From contig NZ_SNWX01000012.1 in assembly GCF_004362045.1 (NCBI RefSeq), positions 1 through 64,000 on the forward strand: a DNA stretch of 64,000 nucleotides, written 5' to 3'. The translations under genes and the position numbers were made by a program. Positions within the stretch are counted from its first letter, which is position 1, and every line of letters starts with the position of its first letter. This stretch comes from Halanaerobium saccharolyticum. Lineage in GTDB: Bacteria; Bacillota; Halanaerobiia; Halanaerobiales; Halanaerobiaceae. Under the pieces are notes generated by a model that saw nothing but the letters and a program-made list of their open reading frames with translations, made no database searches and had not been told where the DNA came from. Shown here one piece after another: positions 1-9,053 of this stretch.

Positions 1-95
1 TAATTAATTCTTAATGAACCGCCCAGTACCGAACGGTACGCTGTGGTGGTGTGAGAGGACGGGGAATAAACTAATTATTTCCCTCCTACTCGATT
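1..95 (+). mobile_element. 3' end of a group II intron (domains V and VI)
   Basis: The first 95 bases fold as the last two domains of a group II intron. Domain V: ACCGCC pairs with GGTGGT, with an upper GTACC/GGTAC stem capped by GAAC and a two-base bulge on the 3' side. Domain VI: GGGGAATAA pairs with TTATTTCCC, and the CCTACTCGAT end carries the likely branch-point A at about position 88, some seven bases before the 3' splice site at 94-95. The rest of the intron, including any reverse transcriptase, lies outside the window. The class cannot be fixed from this piece. Confidence 0.85.
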
Positions 96-99
96 TAAT

Positions 100-158
100 A
101 GAACTTATGTTTGCTAAAGGCTGCAGGTTATGCTAGAATATAATCAAACAAGTGTTCT
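100..158 (+). promoter_or_regulatory. SOS-type promoter with two LexA/DinR-like boxes
   Basis: An extended -10 promoter is visible: TTGCTA at 111-116, a 17-base spacer, TG at 131-132 and TAGAAT at 134-139. Two sites resemble the Gram-positive LexA box (CGAAC-N4-GTTYG): AGAACTTATGTTTG at 100-113 overlaps the -35, and CAAACAAGTGTTCT at 145-158 lies just after the -10. Each differs from consensus at two or so positions. A repressor on both would cover the promoter of the polymerase gene. Operator function is inferred from family knowledge. Confidence 0.7.
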
Positions 159-181
159 CTAACAGCGAAGGAGAGTTTATT

Positions 182-1438
182 ATGCAGCCTGATTATAATC
201 AAGCACCAGCAGATCAAATTTTATGTGTTGATATGAAATCATTCTATGCCAGCATAGAATTAGTCAAAAGAAATATTCATCCTCTTAAGGGATATCTGGC
301 TGTAATTGGAGATAAAAAAAGGAAGGGATCGGTCGTTCTTGCCTCATCGACTGCTTTAAAAGATAAATATGGAATTAAAACAGCAAACCGCTTATTCCAA
401 ATTCCGGATAAGGAAGAAATCATACTGGCTGAAGCCAATATGGGACTTTATCTTGATCTCTCAATGAAAATCACAGAAATTTTCAATTCTTATTTACCTC
501 TGTCAGCAATACATATTTATTCTATAGATGAGGCATGGCTTAAATTAAATGGCAGTCAAAAAAAATATGGTGATCCACTTGAACTGGCAGTAAAAATAAA
601 AAAAGAAATCTGGAATAAATATAGATTACCCTGCAGTATGGGGATAGGTCCCAATATGTTTATGGCCAAGGTGGCAATGGATACTGAAGGTAAAAAAAAG
701 GGTCTCTGCCGCTGGGATTATAGTGATATCCCAGATAAGTTATGGCCGCTAAATCTTTCTGACTGCTGGGGAATTGGCAGTAGAACTGAAAAAAAATTAA
801 ATAAAATTGGAGTTTACACCCTGGGCGAGCTGGCCCAGCTGCCTCTGGAGTATCTGGAAAACCAATTTGGAATTATTGGTAATCAGCTCTATTATCATGC
901 CTGGGGTATTGATTATTCGGAAGTGGAAGGACATTTTGATGACCGCAAGAAAGCAGTTGGACGTGGGATTACACTCTACAGTGACTATACAGATTTAGAG
1001 GAAATTAAAACTGTGATTTTTAATCTGGCAGAAGAAGTGAGTAAAAGAGTTCGTTATAATAATTTGAAAGGGAAAACTGTTTCACTGTCTCTCAGTTATT
1101 CTAAAGAGGAGAATAAAAAAGGATTTTCCAGACAGCTCAGTCTGGAAACAAGAACAGACATGACAAGAGATATCTATCAGGCTGCACTGGCAATTTTAAA
1201 TAAACATTATCAGGCAGAAAAGGTTAGAAAAATAAGCCTCTATCTGGCTAAATTCGTGGAAAGCGATTATCAACAGTTAAACTTATTTGAAAATGATTTA
1301 AAGAGATCGGAAATTAATCAACTTCGAGATCAATTGGCCCAAAAAATGGGGAAAGATGTTCTTTATTATGCCCGCAACCTGGAAAAAGGAAATATCAAAA
1401 AAAGAATTGAAAATACCATTGGTGGACATCATAAATAG
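182..1438 (+). CDS. Y-family DNA polymerase (UvrX/YqjW-like, error-prone)
   Basis: This is a 418-residue translesion DNA polymerase of the DinB/UmuC Y family. The N-terminal nucleotide-binding motif CVDMKSFYASIE and the catalytic SIDEAWLKL motif are present, followed by a helix-hairpin-helix segment (CWGIGSRTEKKLNKIG) and a little-finger domain. The ATG at 182 is chosen because GAAGGAGA lies 6-13 bases upstream; an upstream ATG at 152 would begin inside the second LexA-like box. Length and motifs fit the SOS-induced UvrX/YqjW group rather than housekeeping DinB. The convergent neighbour is a YolD-like protein, the usual companion of this group. Confidence 0.92.
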   Translation: MQPDYNQAPADQILCVDMKSFYASIELVKRNIHPLKGYLAVIGDKKRKGSVVLASSTALKDKYGIKTANRLFQIPDKEEIILAEANMGLYLDLSMKITEIFNSYLPLSAIHIYSIDEAWLKLNGSQKKYGDPLELAVKIKKEIWNKYRLPCSMGIGPNMFMAKVAMDTEGKKKGLCRWDYSDIPDKLWPLNLSDCWGIGSRTEKKLNKIGVYTLGELAQLPLEYLENQFGIIGNQLYYHAWGIDYSEVEGHFDDRKKAVGRGITLYSDYTDLEEIKTVIFNLAEEVSKRVRYNNLKGKTVSLSLSYSKEENKKGFSRQLSLETRTDMTRDIYQAALAILNKHYQAEKVRKISLYLAKFVESDYQQLNLFENDLKRSEINQLRDQLAQKMGKDVLYYARNLEKGNIKKRIENTIGGHHK

Positions 1439-1768
1439 TTAAAGTGAAACTTCTAAAATTTGTTCGAATCTTAGAGTTGTAATTTTGTTATCTGGCTGTT
1501 TAATTTTTATTTGCTGTTTATATTTTTCAACTTTTAGAATTTTTCCTTCAATGTTTTTAAGTTTCTTATTTTTATAAAACTTGATTTTGACCATTAAATT
1601 TCTATTTAAGGCCTTTTCAATTTTAAAATTAATTTCTTGAAGCTGCTGCTCGTCTAACTCAGGCTTTTTAACATCCTTTTCTCTCATTTTTAATTCCTTT
1701 AGCTTTTTTTGATGTTCTACTAACATTAAGGAATTCCATTTTTTATTACCTCTGTCTTTAAAATTCAT
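1439..1768 (-). CDS. YolD-like protein
   Basis: This 109-residue protein opens with DRGNKKWNSLMLVEHQKKL, matching the DRG-x-KKW-x-ML-x-EH signature of YolD-like proteins, which are coded beside UvrX/YqjW polymerases and thought to modulate them. The C-terminal half (from about residue 58) is beta-rich (KIKFYKNKKLKNIEGKILKV), as in the family. Unlike the usual co-directional pair, it converges on the polymerase with no gap between the stop codons. Start supported by AAAGGAGCT upstream. It has its own LexA-like promoter, so the two genes could be induced together. Confidence 0.85.
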   Translation of the reverse strand: MNFKDRGNKKWNSLMLVEHQKKLKELKMREKDVKKPELDEQQLQEINFKIEKALNRNLMVKIKFYKNKKLKNIEGKILKVEKYKQQIKIKQPDNKITTLRFEQILEVSL

Positions 1769-1851
1769 ATTTTCAGCTCCTTTGATTATAATCTAAAATT
1801 TAAAAATCAATTATTGATCTGCTCCAGCAAAACCAAAATCAGTTTATATTA

Positions 1852-1880
1852 ATTTTACCATACATTTGTTCGATAAACAA
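1852..1880 (-). promoter_or_regulatory. yolD promoter with LexA-like box in the spacer
   Basis: On the minus strand TTGTTT (1880-1875) is followed by a 17-base spacer and TAAAAT (1857-1852), with an extended TG. Inside the spacer CGAACAAATGTATG (1872-1859) matches the DinR consensus CGAACRNRYGTTYG at all but about one position. A repressor here would sit between -35 and -10, a classic blocking position. The site is about 90 bases before the yolD start codon. Confidence 0.7.
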
Positions 1881-1927
1881 CAACTGATCAAAAAATAGCA
1901 GAATTAATGTAGAATCAAAGCACAGTG

Positions 1928-1936
1928 TGGTATAAT
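1928..1936 (+). promoter_or_regulatory. Extended -10 promoter ahead of the dehydratase gene
   Basis: TGGTATAAT gives a perfect extended -10 element about 90 bases before the dehydratase start. No good -35 hexamer is seen at 17 bases, as is common for extended -10 promoters. This is the only convincing promoter ahead of the sugar-nucleotide block. Confidence 0.45.
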
Positions 1937-2026
1937 TGTTTTAATAAAAATTAGCTGTTTAAAATGAATATTTAACTTAAATAAATTTGAAAAATAATTA
2001 TAATCAGCAGTAAGGAGTTGAATTAG

Positions 2027-2986
2027 ATGAGAATATTAGTTACAGGTGGAGCTGGTTTTATCGGCAGTAATTTTATTCATTATCAGTTGAAAAATTATAA
2101 TGATCAGATTATCAATGTTGATAAATTAAGTTATGCTGGCAATCTGGATAACTTAAAAGATGTGGAGAGAAATCCTAATTATGAATTTCAGCAGCTGGAT
2201 ATTTGTGATAGAGAAAAAATTGATCCTCTGTTACATCAGGGGATAGATTATATAGTTAACTTTGCAGCAGAATCCCATGTTGATCGGAGTATCGAAGATC
2301 CTTCGATTTTTGTTAAAACTAATGTTGAAGGTACTCAGAATTTGCTTGATCTGGCCTTGAAATTTGGAGTCAAAAAATTTGTGCAGATTTCTACAGATGA
2401 AGTTTACGGCAGCCTGGGAGACAGCGGAAAATTTAGAGAAGATAGCTCTTTAAATCCTTCCAGCCCTTACTCAGCTTCTAAAGCTGCTGCTGATCTTTTA
2501 GTTAAATCATATGCTAAAACTTATCAACTGCCGGTAAATATTACCCGGTGTTCAAATAATTTTGGACCTTATCAGTATCCGGAAAAACTGATTCCACTTT
2601 TTATTATCAAGGCTCTGAAAAATAAAAAATTACCGCTCTATGGTGATGGTAGTAATGTGAGGGACTGGATTTATGTTCAGGATCACTGTCGGGCAGTTGA
2701 TTTAGTAATGCGGTGTGGAAATACAGGAGAAATATATAATATAGGTGCTAATAACGAAAAAAGTAATCTGGAAATCACTAAGAAAATTCTTTCTCTTTTA
2801 TCAAAATCAGAACTTTTAATTAAACATGCAGAAGACCGTAAGGGCCATGATTACCGATATGCAGTTGACAGCAGAAAAATTAAAGCTGAACTGGGCTGGG
2901 AAGCAGAATATGACTTTAAAAAGGCGATGGGAACAACTTTAAACTGGTATCTTGATCATAAAGAATGGTGGCAAAAGCAAATTTAA
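2027..2986 (+). CDS. rfbB: dTDP-glucose 4,6-dehydratase family protein
   Basis: This is an extended short-chain dehydrogenase of 319 residues. It has the Rossmann motif GGAGFIGSN at 7-15, the catalytic STDEVYGSL region and the YSASKAA motif. The TDE triplet plus Tyr-x3-Lys is diagnostic of RmlB-type 4,6-dehydratases, which turn dTDP-glucose into the 4-keto-6-deoxy sugar for cell-surface glycans. It is slightly shorter than typical RmlB (about 330-350). Start set by TAAGGAG nine bases upstream. No rmlA, rmlC or rmlD is nearby. The WecE-like aminotransferase two genes on would use the 4-keto product, so an amino-deoxy sugar is the likely end product. Confidence 0.88.
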   Translation: MRILVTGGAGFIGSNFIHYQLKNYNDQIINVDKLSYAGNLDNLKDVERNPNYEFQQLDICDREKIDPLLHQGIDYIVNFAAESHVDRSIEDPSIFVKTNVEGTQNLLDLALKFGVKKFVQISTDEVYGSLGDSGKFREDSSLNPSSPYSASKAAADLLVKSYAKTYQLPVNITRCSNNFGPYQYPEKLIPLFIIKALKNKKLPLYGDGSNVRDWIYVQDHCRAVDLVMRCGNTGEIYNIGANNEKSNLEITKKILSLLSKSELLIKHAEDRKGHDYRYAVDSRKIKAELGWEAEYDFKKAMGTTLNWYLDHKEWWQKQI

Positions 2987-3132
2987 TTTATAAAATAAAA
3001 TCTTAATTTTAATATCTGACTTTTGAGATTAACTCTTGTTATTTTACCTGATTAATAATATAATTAATTAAGAACATTAGTTAAAAACAATATTCTCTAA
3101 ATTATATTTTATGACTAGGAAAGGGTGTATTT

Positions 3133-4023
3133 ATGCATATAGAGAGTCTTAAGTATTTTCAGGAAATTGCAGAGCTAAAAAGCATTTCAAAAGTGGCAAA
3201 AAATTCTCATATATCTCAGCCAGCCTTAAGTCAGCAGATACAAAAACTGGAGGATTCTCTGGGTAAAGAGCTTTTTATACGCAGCAATAGAGGAGTAAAA
3301 TTGACAGAATCAGGAGAAATAGTATTAAAATATGCAGATAATATAATACGAACCCATAATAAAATGCTTTCTGATTTAAATGACCAGGAGAGCAGAGAAA
3401 TCAAAATAGAGGGAGAATACACTATTGCAACTTACTGCCTTCCCTGTGCAATTTTAAATATGAAGTTTAAGTTTCCAAATCATCAATATAATCTTACCGC
3501 AGCTTCTTCGGATAAAATTGAGCAGGATGTTTTAAGTGATATCTGTGAAATTGGATTTACCACTCACCCTGCCGGGGCAGAAAATTTACATTCAGAAGAG
3601 GTAATTAAGGAAAAGGTAGTTTTAATTTCACCACCTGCTTTTGACCTACCTGAAAAGGTAAAGATAGAAGAAATTTTGGATCATAAATTTGTGATATTGA
3701 AAGAAAACTGTATAATTAAGGAAAATTTCAAAGAGGTGCTTGCAGAGATAGGGCGTAATCTATCTGAAATAGAGATTATTTCTCGACTGGACTCTACAGA
3801 GGCGCTTAAAACTTTAGTACGTAAAGGTTATGGTGTTGCTTTTGTTCCCTATAACTCAGTTAGAGACGAGTTTAGTGCTAAGGAAATTAATGTTTCTAGA
3901 ATTACAGATTATGATCTTGATTATGATATTTATATGATTAATAAAAAAGCAGAGCATCTATCAGAAGATGTAAGAGATTTTATAGCAAATTTCAAAAAAC
4001 TGGGTAAACATATCTGTTATTAA
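3133..4023 (+). CDS. LysR-family transcriptional regulator
   Basis: This 296-residue protein has an N-terminal winged helix-turn-helix (residues 1-60, with ISKVAKNSHISQPALSQQIQ as the recognition region) and a C-terminal periplasmic-binding-like effector domain (about 90-290). Start set by AGGAAAGGG upstream of the ATG. It lies on the same strand between two sugar-nucleotide genes rather than divergent from its target, so its regulon is not obvious; local control of the glycan/ABC block is only a guess. The effector is unknown. Confidence 0.88.
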   Translation: MHIESLKYFQEIAELKSISKVAKNSHISQPALSQQIQKLEDSLGKELFIRSNRGVKLTESGEIVLKYADNIIRTHNKMLSDLNDQESREIKIEGEYTIATYCLPCAILNMKFKFPNHQYNLTAASSDKIEQDVLSDICEIGFTTHPAGAENLHSEEVIKEKVVLISPPAFDLPEKVKIEEILDHKFVILKENCIIKENFKEVLAEIGRNLSEIEIISRLDSTEALKTLVRKGYGVAFVPYNSVRDEFSAKEINVSRITDYDLDYDIYMINKKAEHLSEDVRDFIANFKKLGKHICY

Positions 4024-4084
4024 TTAAATTACTTAAATTGCAGTGTGGAATTATTAGAAATAAATATTCGGAACGGAGTAATTT

Positions 4085-5248
4085 ATGTGCAAAATAGTTT
4101 TTAATAAGATTTATTTAAGTGGAAAAGAAAAAGATTATATAGCTGATGCATTAATAAGAGGTAATGTAAGTGGTGATGGCCATTATACCAGGAAGGTAAA
4201 TGAATTTTTAGAAGAAAAATTTGCTTTAGAGCAGGTGTTAATGACTACTTCGGCAACCCATGCTCTAGAAATGGCTGCTCAGCTGATTAATCTAAAAGAA
4301 AATGATGAGGTTATTATGCCTTCTTTTTCTTTTAGTTCTACAGCTAATGCGGTATTAAAAGAAGGGGCAAAACCAGTATTTGCAGAAATTAAGCCAGATA
4401 CCTTTAATCTGGATCCTCTTGACTTTGAAGCTAAGATCACAGATAAAACAAGGGCAGTAATCCCGGTACATTATGCTGGTATTAGCTGTGAAATGGATCA
4501 GATTAGAGAGATAGCAGCAGAAAATAATATTTATATTATTGAAGATGCAGCTCATGCTGTTAATAGTTTTTATCGAGGAGAAGCAGCAGGCAGCATGGGA
4601 GATTTTGGCTGTTATAGTTTTCACGGCAGCAAAAATTTTGTTAGTGGTGAAGGTGGAGCTCTGATTATTAATTCCAGGCAGAAGAAGCTTATTAAAAAAG
4701 CAGAGATTATAAGAGAAAAGGGAACAAATCGCTCCCGCTTTCTGAGGGGAGAAATTGATAAATACAGCTGGGTTGGGGAAGGCTCCAGTTATCTGCCATC
4801 TGATATATTGATGGCTCTTTTATTTGCCCAGCTGGAGGAGATTGATGACATTACTGCTCAGAGAAAAAAGGTCTTTGATTATTATAATTATCATTTAAAC
4901 GAGTTTTTAACCCAAGATTTTTTGGAAGTAATTCCCTCAGTACCTTCTGACAGGAAGAGTAATTATCATATTTATTATTTGAAATTTAAAAATCAAAAAA
5001 TCAGAGATTTTGTCTTAAAAGAACTGCGAAGATATGGTATAGAAGCTGTTTTTCATTTTCTACCTCTACATTCTTCTCCTATGGGAAAAAAACTTGGTTA
5101 TAGTAAAGAGGAACTGAGGTTGACAAATGATATTGCAGATAGTATGCTCCGACTGCCTATTTATCCTGACCTTTCCCGGTCAGATTTAGAATTTATTATT
5201 GGAACTTTAAGAGTAATTTTCTCTCAAATTAGTCAGGCAGGAGGATGA
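4085..5248 (+). CDS. DegT/DnrJ/EryC1-family sugar aminotransferase (WecE/RffA-like)
   Basis: A PLP-dependent aminotransferase of 387 residues. The VSGDGHYTRK start region, the VHYAGISCEMD segment, EDAAHAV (PLP-binding Asp) and FHGSKNFVSGEGGA (Schiff-base Lys) closely follow WecE/RffA, which makes dTDP-4-amino-4,6-dideoxygalactose from the 4-keto-6-deoxy sugar. This suits the RmlB-like enzyme upstream. It overlaps the next gene's region by sharing the GGAGG ribosome site. Substrate and sugar configuration are inferred, not shown. Confidence 0.88.
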   Translation: MCKIVFNKIYLSGKEKDYIADALIRGNVSGDGHYTRKVNEFLEEKFALEQVLMTTSATHALEMAAQLINLKENDEVIMPSFSFSSTANAVLKEGAKPVFAEIKPDTFNLDPLDFEAKITDKTRAVIPVHYAGISCEMDQIREIAAENNIYIIEDAAHAVNSFYRGEAAGSMGDFGCYSFHGSKNFVSGEGGALIINSRQKKLIKKAEIIREKGTNRSRFLRGEIDKYSWVGEGSSYLPSDILMALLFAQLEEIDDITAQRKKVFDYYNYHLNEFLTQDFLEVIPSVPSDRKSNYHIYYLKFKNQKIRDFVLKELRRYGIEAVFHFLPLHSSPMGKKLGYSKEELRLTNDIADSMLRLPIYPDLSRSDLEFIIGTLRVIFSQISQAGG

Positions 5249-5250
5249 TA

Positions 5251-6009
5251 ATGGCTGATTTAATTTCTATAGTAGTTCCTGTTTATAATGGAGAAAATTC
5301 GTTAGAGGAGCTTTATACTTCCATCAATCAAACAGCTGCTGCTAATAAATTAGAATTTGAATTAATTCTTGTTGATGATCATAGTCCTGATCAGAGCTAT
5401 CAAGAGATTTTGAAGCTGCACAAGCAGGACAGCAGAGTAAAAGGCATTCGTCTGGCTCAAAATTTTGGCCAGCAAAATGCTATTTTTTGCGGTTTAAATT
5501 ATGCCACTGGAGACTATATAATTACTATGGATGATGATCTGCAGCACAGACCGGAAGATATATTTCTGCTTTATCAAAAAATCAAAGAGGGTTATGATGT
5601 AGTTTATGCAATTCCAGAAGAGAGAAAATACAATTTTTATAGAAAACTGGGCTCAAAGCTAACTAACTGGCTTTTCAATGTAATTACTCCTAAAAAAGAT
5701 GGAATCACGGTTAGCAGTTTTAGAATAATTACTCGAGAAATAATGCAAAAAATTATAGTTTCAGACAAATCCTTCATTTATCTTTCAGCAATTATTCTTC
5801 AAGAAGAAGCTGAGATTGCAAATGTTTATACCAGACATCAGCAGCGAAAATATGGTCAGTCAAATTATAATTTTTTAAAACTGCTGAAATTATTTTTACA
5901 ACTTTATATCTACTATCATGAAATTCCGATTTTAAAACTTTTTCGTTCTCAAAAAGAGCAGTACCTGATTGCAGAAAGCACTTTTAAACAGAAAGAGGAT
6001 TATATATGA
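5251..6009 (+). CDS. Family 2 glycosyltransferase
   Basis: A 252-residue GT-A fold glycosyltransferase. ISIVVPVYNGENSLEEL opens the nucleotide-sugar domain; VDDHSPDQS and the metal-binding MDDDLQHRPED motif follow. It resembles the dolichyl/undecaprenyl-phosphate transferase group (DPM1, ArnC, GtrB) but ends soon after one hydrophobic stretch (about residues 212-225), so it lacks the usual two C-terminal membrane helices. The ATG at 5251 is chosen over 5245 because GGAGG would touch the earlier codon. Translationally coupled to the gene before and, by a 4-base overlap, to the gene after. It probably moves the amino sugar to a lipid carrier. Confidence 0.85.
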   Translation: MADLISIVVPVYNGENSLEELYTSINQTAAANKLEFELILVDDHSPDQSYQEILKLHKQDSRVKGIRLAQNFGQQNAIFCGLNYATGDYIITMDDDLQHRPEDIFLLYQKIKEGYDVVYAIPEERKYNFYRKLGSKLTNWLFNVITPKKDGITVSSFRIITREIMQKIIVSDKSFIYLSAIILQEEAEIANVYTRHQQRKYGQSNYNFLKLLKLFLQLYIYYHEIPILKLFRSQKEQYLIAESTFKQKEDYI

Positions 6010-7268
6010 AACTATTAATTTTGGGTGGAGGAAGCGGCCAGCTCAGTTTAATCAAAAAGGCTAAAGAATTAGGGCATCAGGTAGTTGTTGCTGATTATTA
6101 TTGTGATGCTCCCGGGAAAAAAATTGCTGACTTTAGTTCTGAAAGCAGTACCTTTGACTTTGAAGCTAATCTTAAAACTGCAAGAAAACATAAAATAGAT
6201 GGTGTCTTAACATCCGGCACAGATCAGCCTGTTTATACTGCTGCTCAGGTGGCAGAAAAGTTAGATTTAAATCAATATATTTTAGTTAAGGCTGCAAAAG
6301 CTGTGACTAATAAGAAAGTTATGAAAAATAAATTTTCAGCAGCAGGAATTCCTACAGTCAAATATAAAATACTGGATCAAGAATTTTCTGAGAAGGAGTT
6401 AGCAGATTTTAATAGACCTTTTGTCGTTAAACCACTGGACAGTCAGGGACAGCGTGGAGTTTTCAAATTAAATTCTATTACTCAAATTAGAGAAAAATTT
6501 AACGAAGTTTTGTCTTTTTCCAGAGAAAATCAGATTCTGGTGGAAGAATATTATAAATCAAATGAAATAACAGTCAGCGGCTGGGCCTTTGCTGGTAGAG
6601 CAAAAATTTTAACTGTAACTGATCGGCTGCGTTTTGAAGAAGATATTCACATTGGTATCTGTTCTTCTCATCTTTTTCCATCTCAATATTTAAAAAAATA
6701 TAAAGATCAAATCGAAAAACTAACTCAAAAAATTGTGAGTGAGTTTGAAATAGTAAATGGACCTATCTATTTTCAATTTTTAATTGGAGAACAGGGAATT
6801 AAAGTTAATGAAATAGCCTGCAGAATTGGTGGTGCTTATGAAGGAGATTTTATGCCGGATCTGGCAGGTGTGGATATTTTAAAGATGATGGTAGAACTGG
6901 CAGCAGGTCAAGAGGTTGATAAAACGGCTCTCACCAATTATTCACTTCAGGATAATTCAAATCATCTATCTTCACAGCTCTTTTTTGCTGGCCCGGGAAA
7001 AATAAGAAAAATTACAGAAATCAGCAAGATTTTAAAACTTCCCGGTGTCTTACAGGCGGGACTTAATTATGAAATGGGAAATATAATCCCTGAGATAGAA
7101 AATGCTACTGCTAGAGCCGGTTATTTTATAGTTCTGGCAGAGAATAAAAGTCAGCTGCAGAAACGGGTAGAGGCAGTATATAATAATTTAAAAATTATTG
7201 ATCAAAATGGTAATAATCTTGTCTTACGAGAAATTGGAGAGAATTTTGGGGAGGGGCCAGGAATTTAA
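6006..7268 (+). CDS. ATP-grasp domain protein
   Basis: A 420-residue protein with an N-terminal Rossmann-like pre-ATP-grasp part (GGGSGQLSLIKKAKELGHQVVVADY) and a central ATP-grasp fold (about 115-310, PFVVKPLDSQGQRGV and FLIGEQGIKVNEIACRIGG). The layout is that of PurK/PurT/carbamoyl-phosphate-synthase-like ligases that join a carboxylate to an amine or phosphate. In a glycan operon it could ligate an acid to an amino sugar, but that is inference. Start overlaps the previous stop (ATGA). Confidence 0.8.
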   Translation: MKLLILGGGSGQLSLIKKAKELGHQVVVADYYCDAPGKKIADFSSESSTFDFEANLKTARKHKIDGVLTSGTDQPVYTAAQVAEKLDLNQYILVKAAKAVTNKKVMKNKFSAAGIPTVKYKILDQEFSEKELADFNRPFVVKPLDSQGQRGVFKLNSITQIREKFNEVLSFSRENQILVEEYYKSNEITVSGWAFAGRAKILTVTDRLRFEEDIHIGICSSHLFPSQYLKKYKDQIEKLTQKIVSEFEIVNGPIYFQFLIGEQGIKVNEIACRIGGAYEGDFMPDLAGVDILKMMVELAAGQEVDKTALTNYSLQDNSNHLSSQLFFAGPGKIRKITEISKILKLPGVLQAGLNYEMGNIIPEIENATARAGYFIVLAENKSQLQKRVEAVYNNLKIIDQNGNNLVLREIGENFGEGPGI

Positions 7269-7270
7269 TT

Positions 7271-8293
7271 ATGAAAAAATATATTTTAATAATTATAATT
7301 ATCAGTTTAACTCTTTTTATAATAAGCGGTTGTGAGGGACCTGACCAGAGCAATCAAAAGAGTATTACAGTTGCTGAACAGTATGGACTTGCATATGCAC
7401 CGGTACAGTTAGTCAAAGAACTGGGGCTTTTAAATAATGAAGATTCAGACATAAAAGTGGAATGGAAACAGTTAAGTAATACGACGTCTATTAGAGAATC
7501 GATGCTGGCTGGAGAAGTTGATATTGCTTTTATGGCTATTCCGCCTTTTTTAATAGCTAAAGACAAAGGAATGAAATGGAAAATAATTTCGGGTCTTTCC
7601 GAAAGTCCACTGGGATTAATGACTAATCGAGAATATATCAAAACTCTTGCAGATTTTAAGGATGAAGATAAAATTGCGCTGCCGCAGCCTGGAAGTATTC
7701 AGCATATCTTGCTTTCTATGGCAGCTCAGCGGAATTTTAAAGAAACAGATAAATTTGATGATCAGCTTTTAACAATGAACCATCCTGATGCAATGAATGC
7801 CCTGCTGGCTGGTCGAGAAGTAAGTGCTCACTTTGCTTCTCCTCCCTACTTATTTTTAGAGAGTAAGGAAGCTGGTATTAAAAAGATTTTAAGCGGCGGT
7901 GAAGCTTTTGGTGGTGACTTCACCTTTATTATAGGAGTCAGCACCGAAGAATTTTATCAGCAGCAGTCTGAAAATTACACACTATTTTTGAAAGCATTAA
8001 GAGAAGCTATTGAGTTTATAGAGCAAAATCCAGCTGAAGTTTCAGAACTTCTAGCGGATAATTATGATCTGAGTCAAACAGAAATGGAAGAATATCTTAC
8101 CTGGCCGGGAATGGAATTCACTACTGAGATTAAAGGATTGGAAGAATTTCTGGCCTTTATGACTGCTGAAGGTTATTTAGAGAAAAAAGACTATCAGCGT
8201 TCTGAACTAATCTTTGCTGAAAAAAATGATTTAGAGGATCGAGAAAATAATGAAGCCGAACAAAAAAGAGGAGCTGCTAAAAATGGGGAATAA
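7271..8293 (+). CDS. ABC importer substrate-binding lipoprotein (NMT1/SsuA-like)
   Basis: A 340-residue extracytoplasmic protein. An N-terminal hydrophobic segment ends in the lipobox IISGC (Cys 21), so it is probably a lipoprotein. The body has NMT1/THI5 features: EQYGLAYAPVQLVKELG, LAGEVDIAFMAIPPFL and a loop typical of nitrate/sulfonate/pyrimidine-precursor binders. It starts two bases after the ATP-grasp stop and overlaps the permease gene, so it belongs to the same operon. The ligand cannot be read from sequence. Confidence 0.82.
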   Translation: MKKYILIIIIISLTLFIISGCEGPDQSNQKSITVAEQYGLAYAPVQLVKELGLLNNEDSDIKVEWKQLSNTTSIRESMLAGEVDIAFMAIPPFLIAKDKGMKWKIISGLSESPLGLMTNREYIKTLADFKDEDKIALPQPGSIQHILLSMAAQRNFKETDKFDDQLLTMNHPDAMNALLAGREVSAHFASPPYLFLESKEAGIKKILSGGEAFGGDFTFIIGVSTEEFYQQQSENYTLFLKALREAIEFIEQNPAEVSELLADNYDLSQTEMEEYLTWPGMEFTTEIKGLEEFLAFMTAEGYLEKKDYQRSELIFAEKNDLEDRENNEAEQKRGAAKNGE

Positions 8294-9053
8294 ATACCAT
8301 CAGCGTTTGATCTGGATTACAGTTCTGGCTCTGATCTGGCAGCTGACAGCTTTGAGTGGTATTTTTTCAGAAATGATATTTCCCGGGCTGGATCACATTT
8401 TTCTGGCTTTGATTGAATCGTTCAAAGATGGAACATTAGTTAAACAGATAATATTTTCTCTTTCAATTATCATTCAGGGATTATTTCTAGCTACAGCAGC
8501 AGCTTTGATTTTAGCACTATCCTCATATTTTTCTGAAAGTGCGGCTGGTTTAATTGATACTTTAACTGCTCTGGCCCATCCACTGCCGGGAATTGCATTG
8601 ATGCCCTTAATTTTAATCTGGTTTGGTTCTGGTAGAACTGCAATTTTAATTGTCATCATTCATTCCGTCTTATGGCCTTTAATTTTAAATTTGAGCACAG
8701 GTTTTAACTCTATTCCAGATATTTACACTTTAATTGCTGAAAATTATCGCTTAAATAAATTAGAATTCATGTTTAAAATATTAATACCAGCTTCACTTCC
8801 TTATTTTATTTCCGGTTTAAAAATAGCCTGGGCCAGATCCTGGCGGGCCTTAATTAGTGCAGAAATGCTTTTTGGTGCAATCAACAGTCTGGGAGGACTG
8901 GGCTGGTTTATTTTCCAGAAACGGGTCTTTTTCGATCTGCCGGGTGTATTTGCAGGTATTATAGTTATTATAGTTATTGGAGTTACAGTTGAAGATTTTA
9001 TTTTCAAAAAAATAGAAATAAGAACAGTGAAAAAATGGGGTATGTTGAAATGA
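8283..9053 (+). CDS. ABC importer permease (SsuC/TauC-like)
   Basis: A membrane permease of 256 residues with about six hydrophobic helices. The cytoplasmic coupling (EAA) loop is present around NYRLNKLEFMFKILIPASLP. The ATG at 8283 is preferred to one at 8250 because AGAGGAG lies 10 bases upstream; the gene overlaps the binding-protein stop by 11 bases. Family BPD_transp_1 of the nitrate/sulfonate/taurine group. Partner of the flanking binding protein and ATPase. Confidence 0.85.
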   Translation: MGNKYHQRLIWITVLALIWQLTALSGIFSEMIFPGLDHIFLALIESFKDGTLVKQIIFSLSIIIQGLFLATAAALILALSSYFSESAAGLIDTLTALAHPLPGIALMPLILIWFGSGRTAILIVIIHSVLWPLILNLSTGFNSIPDIYTLIAENYRLNKLEFMFKILIPASLPYFISGLKIAWARSWRALISAEMLFGAINSLGGLGWFIFQKRVFFDLPGVFAGIIVIIVIGVTVEDFIFKKIEIRTVKKWGMLK

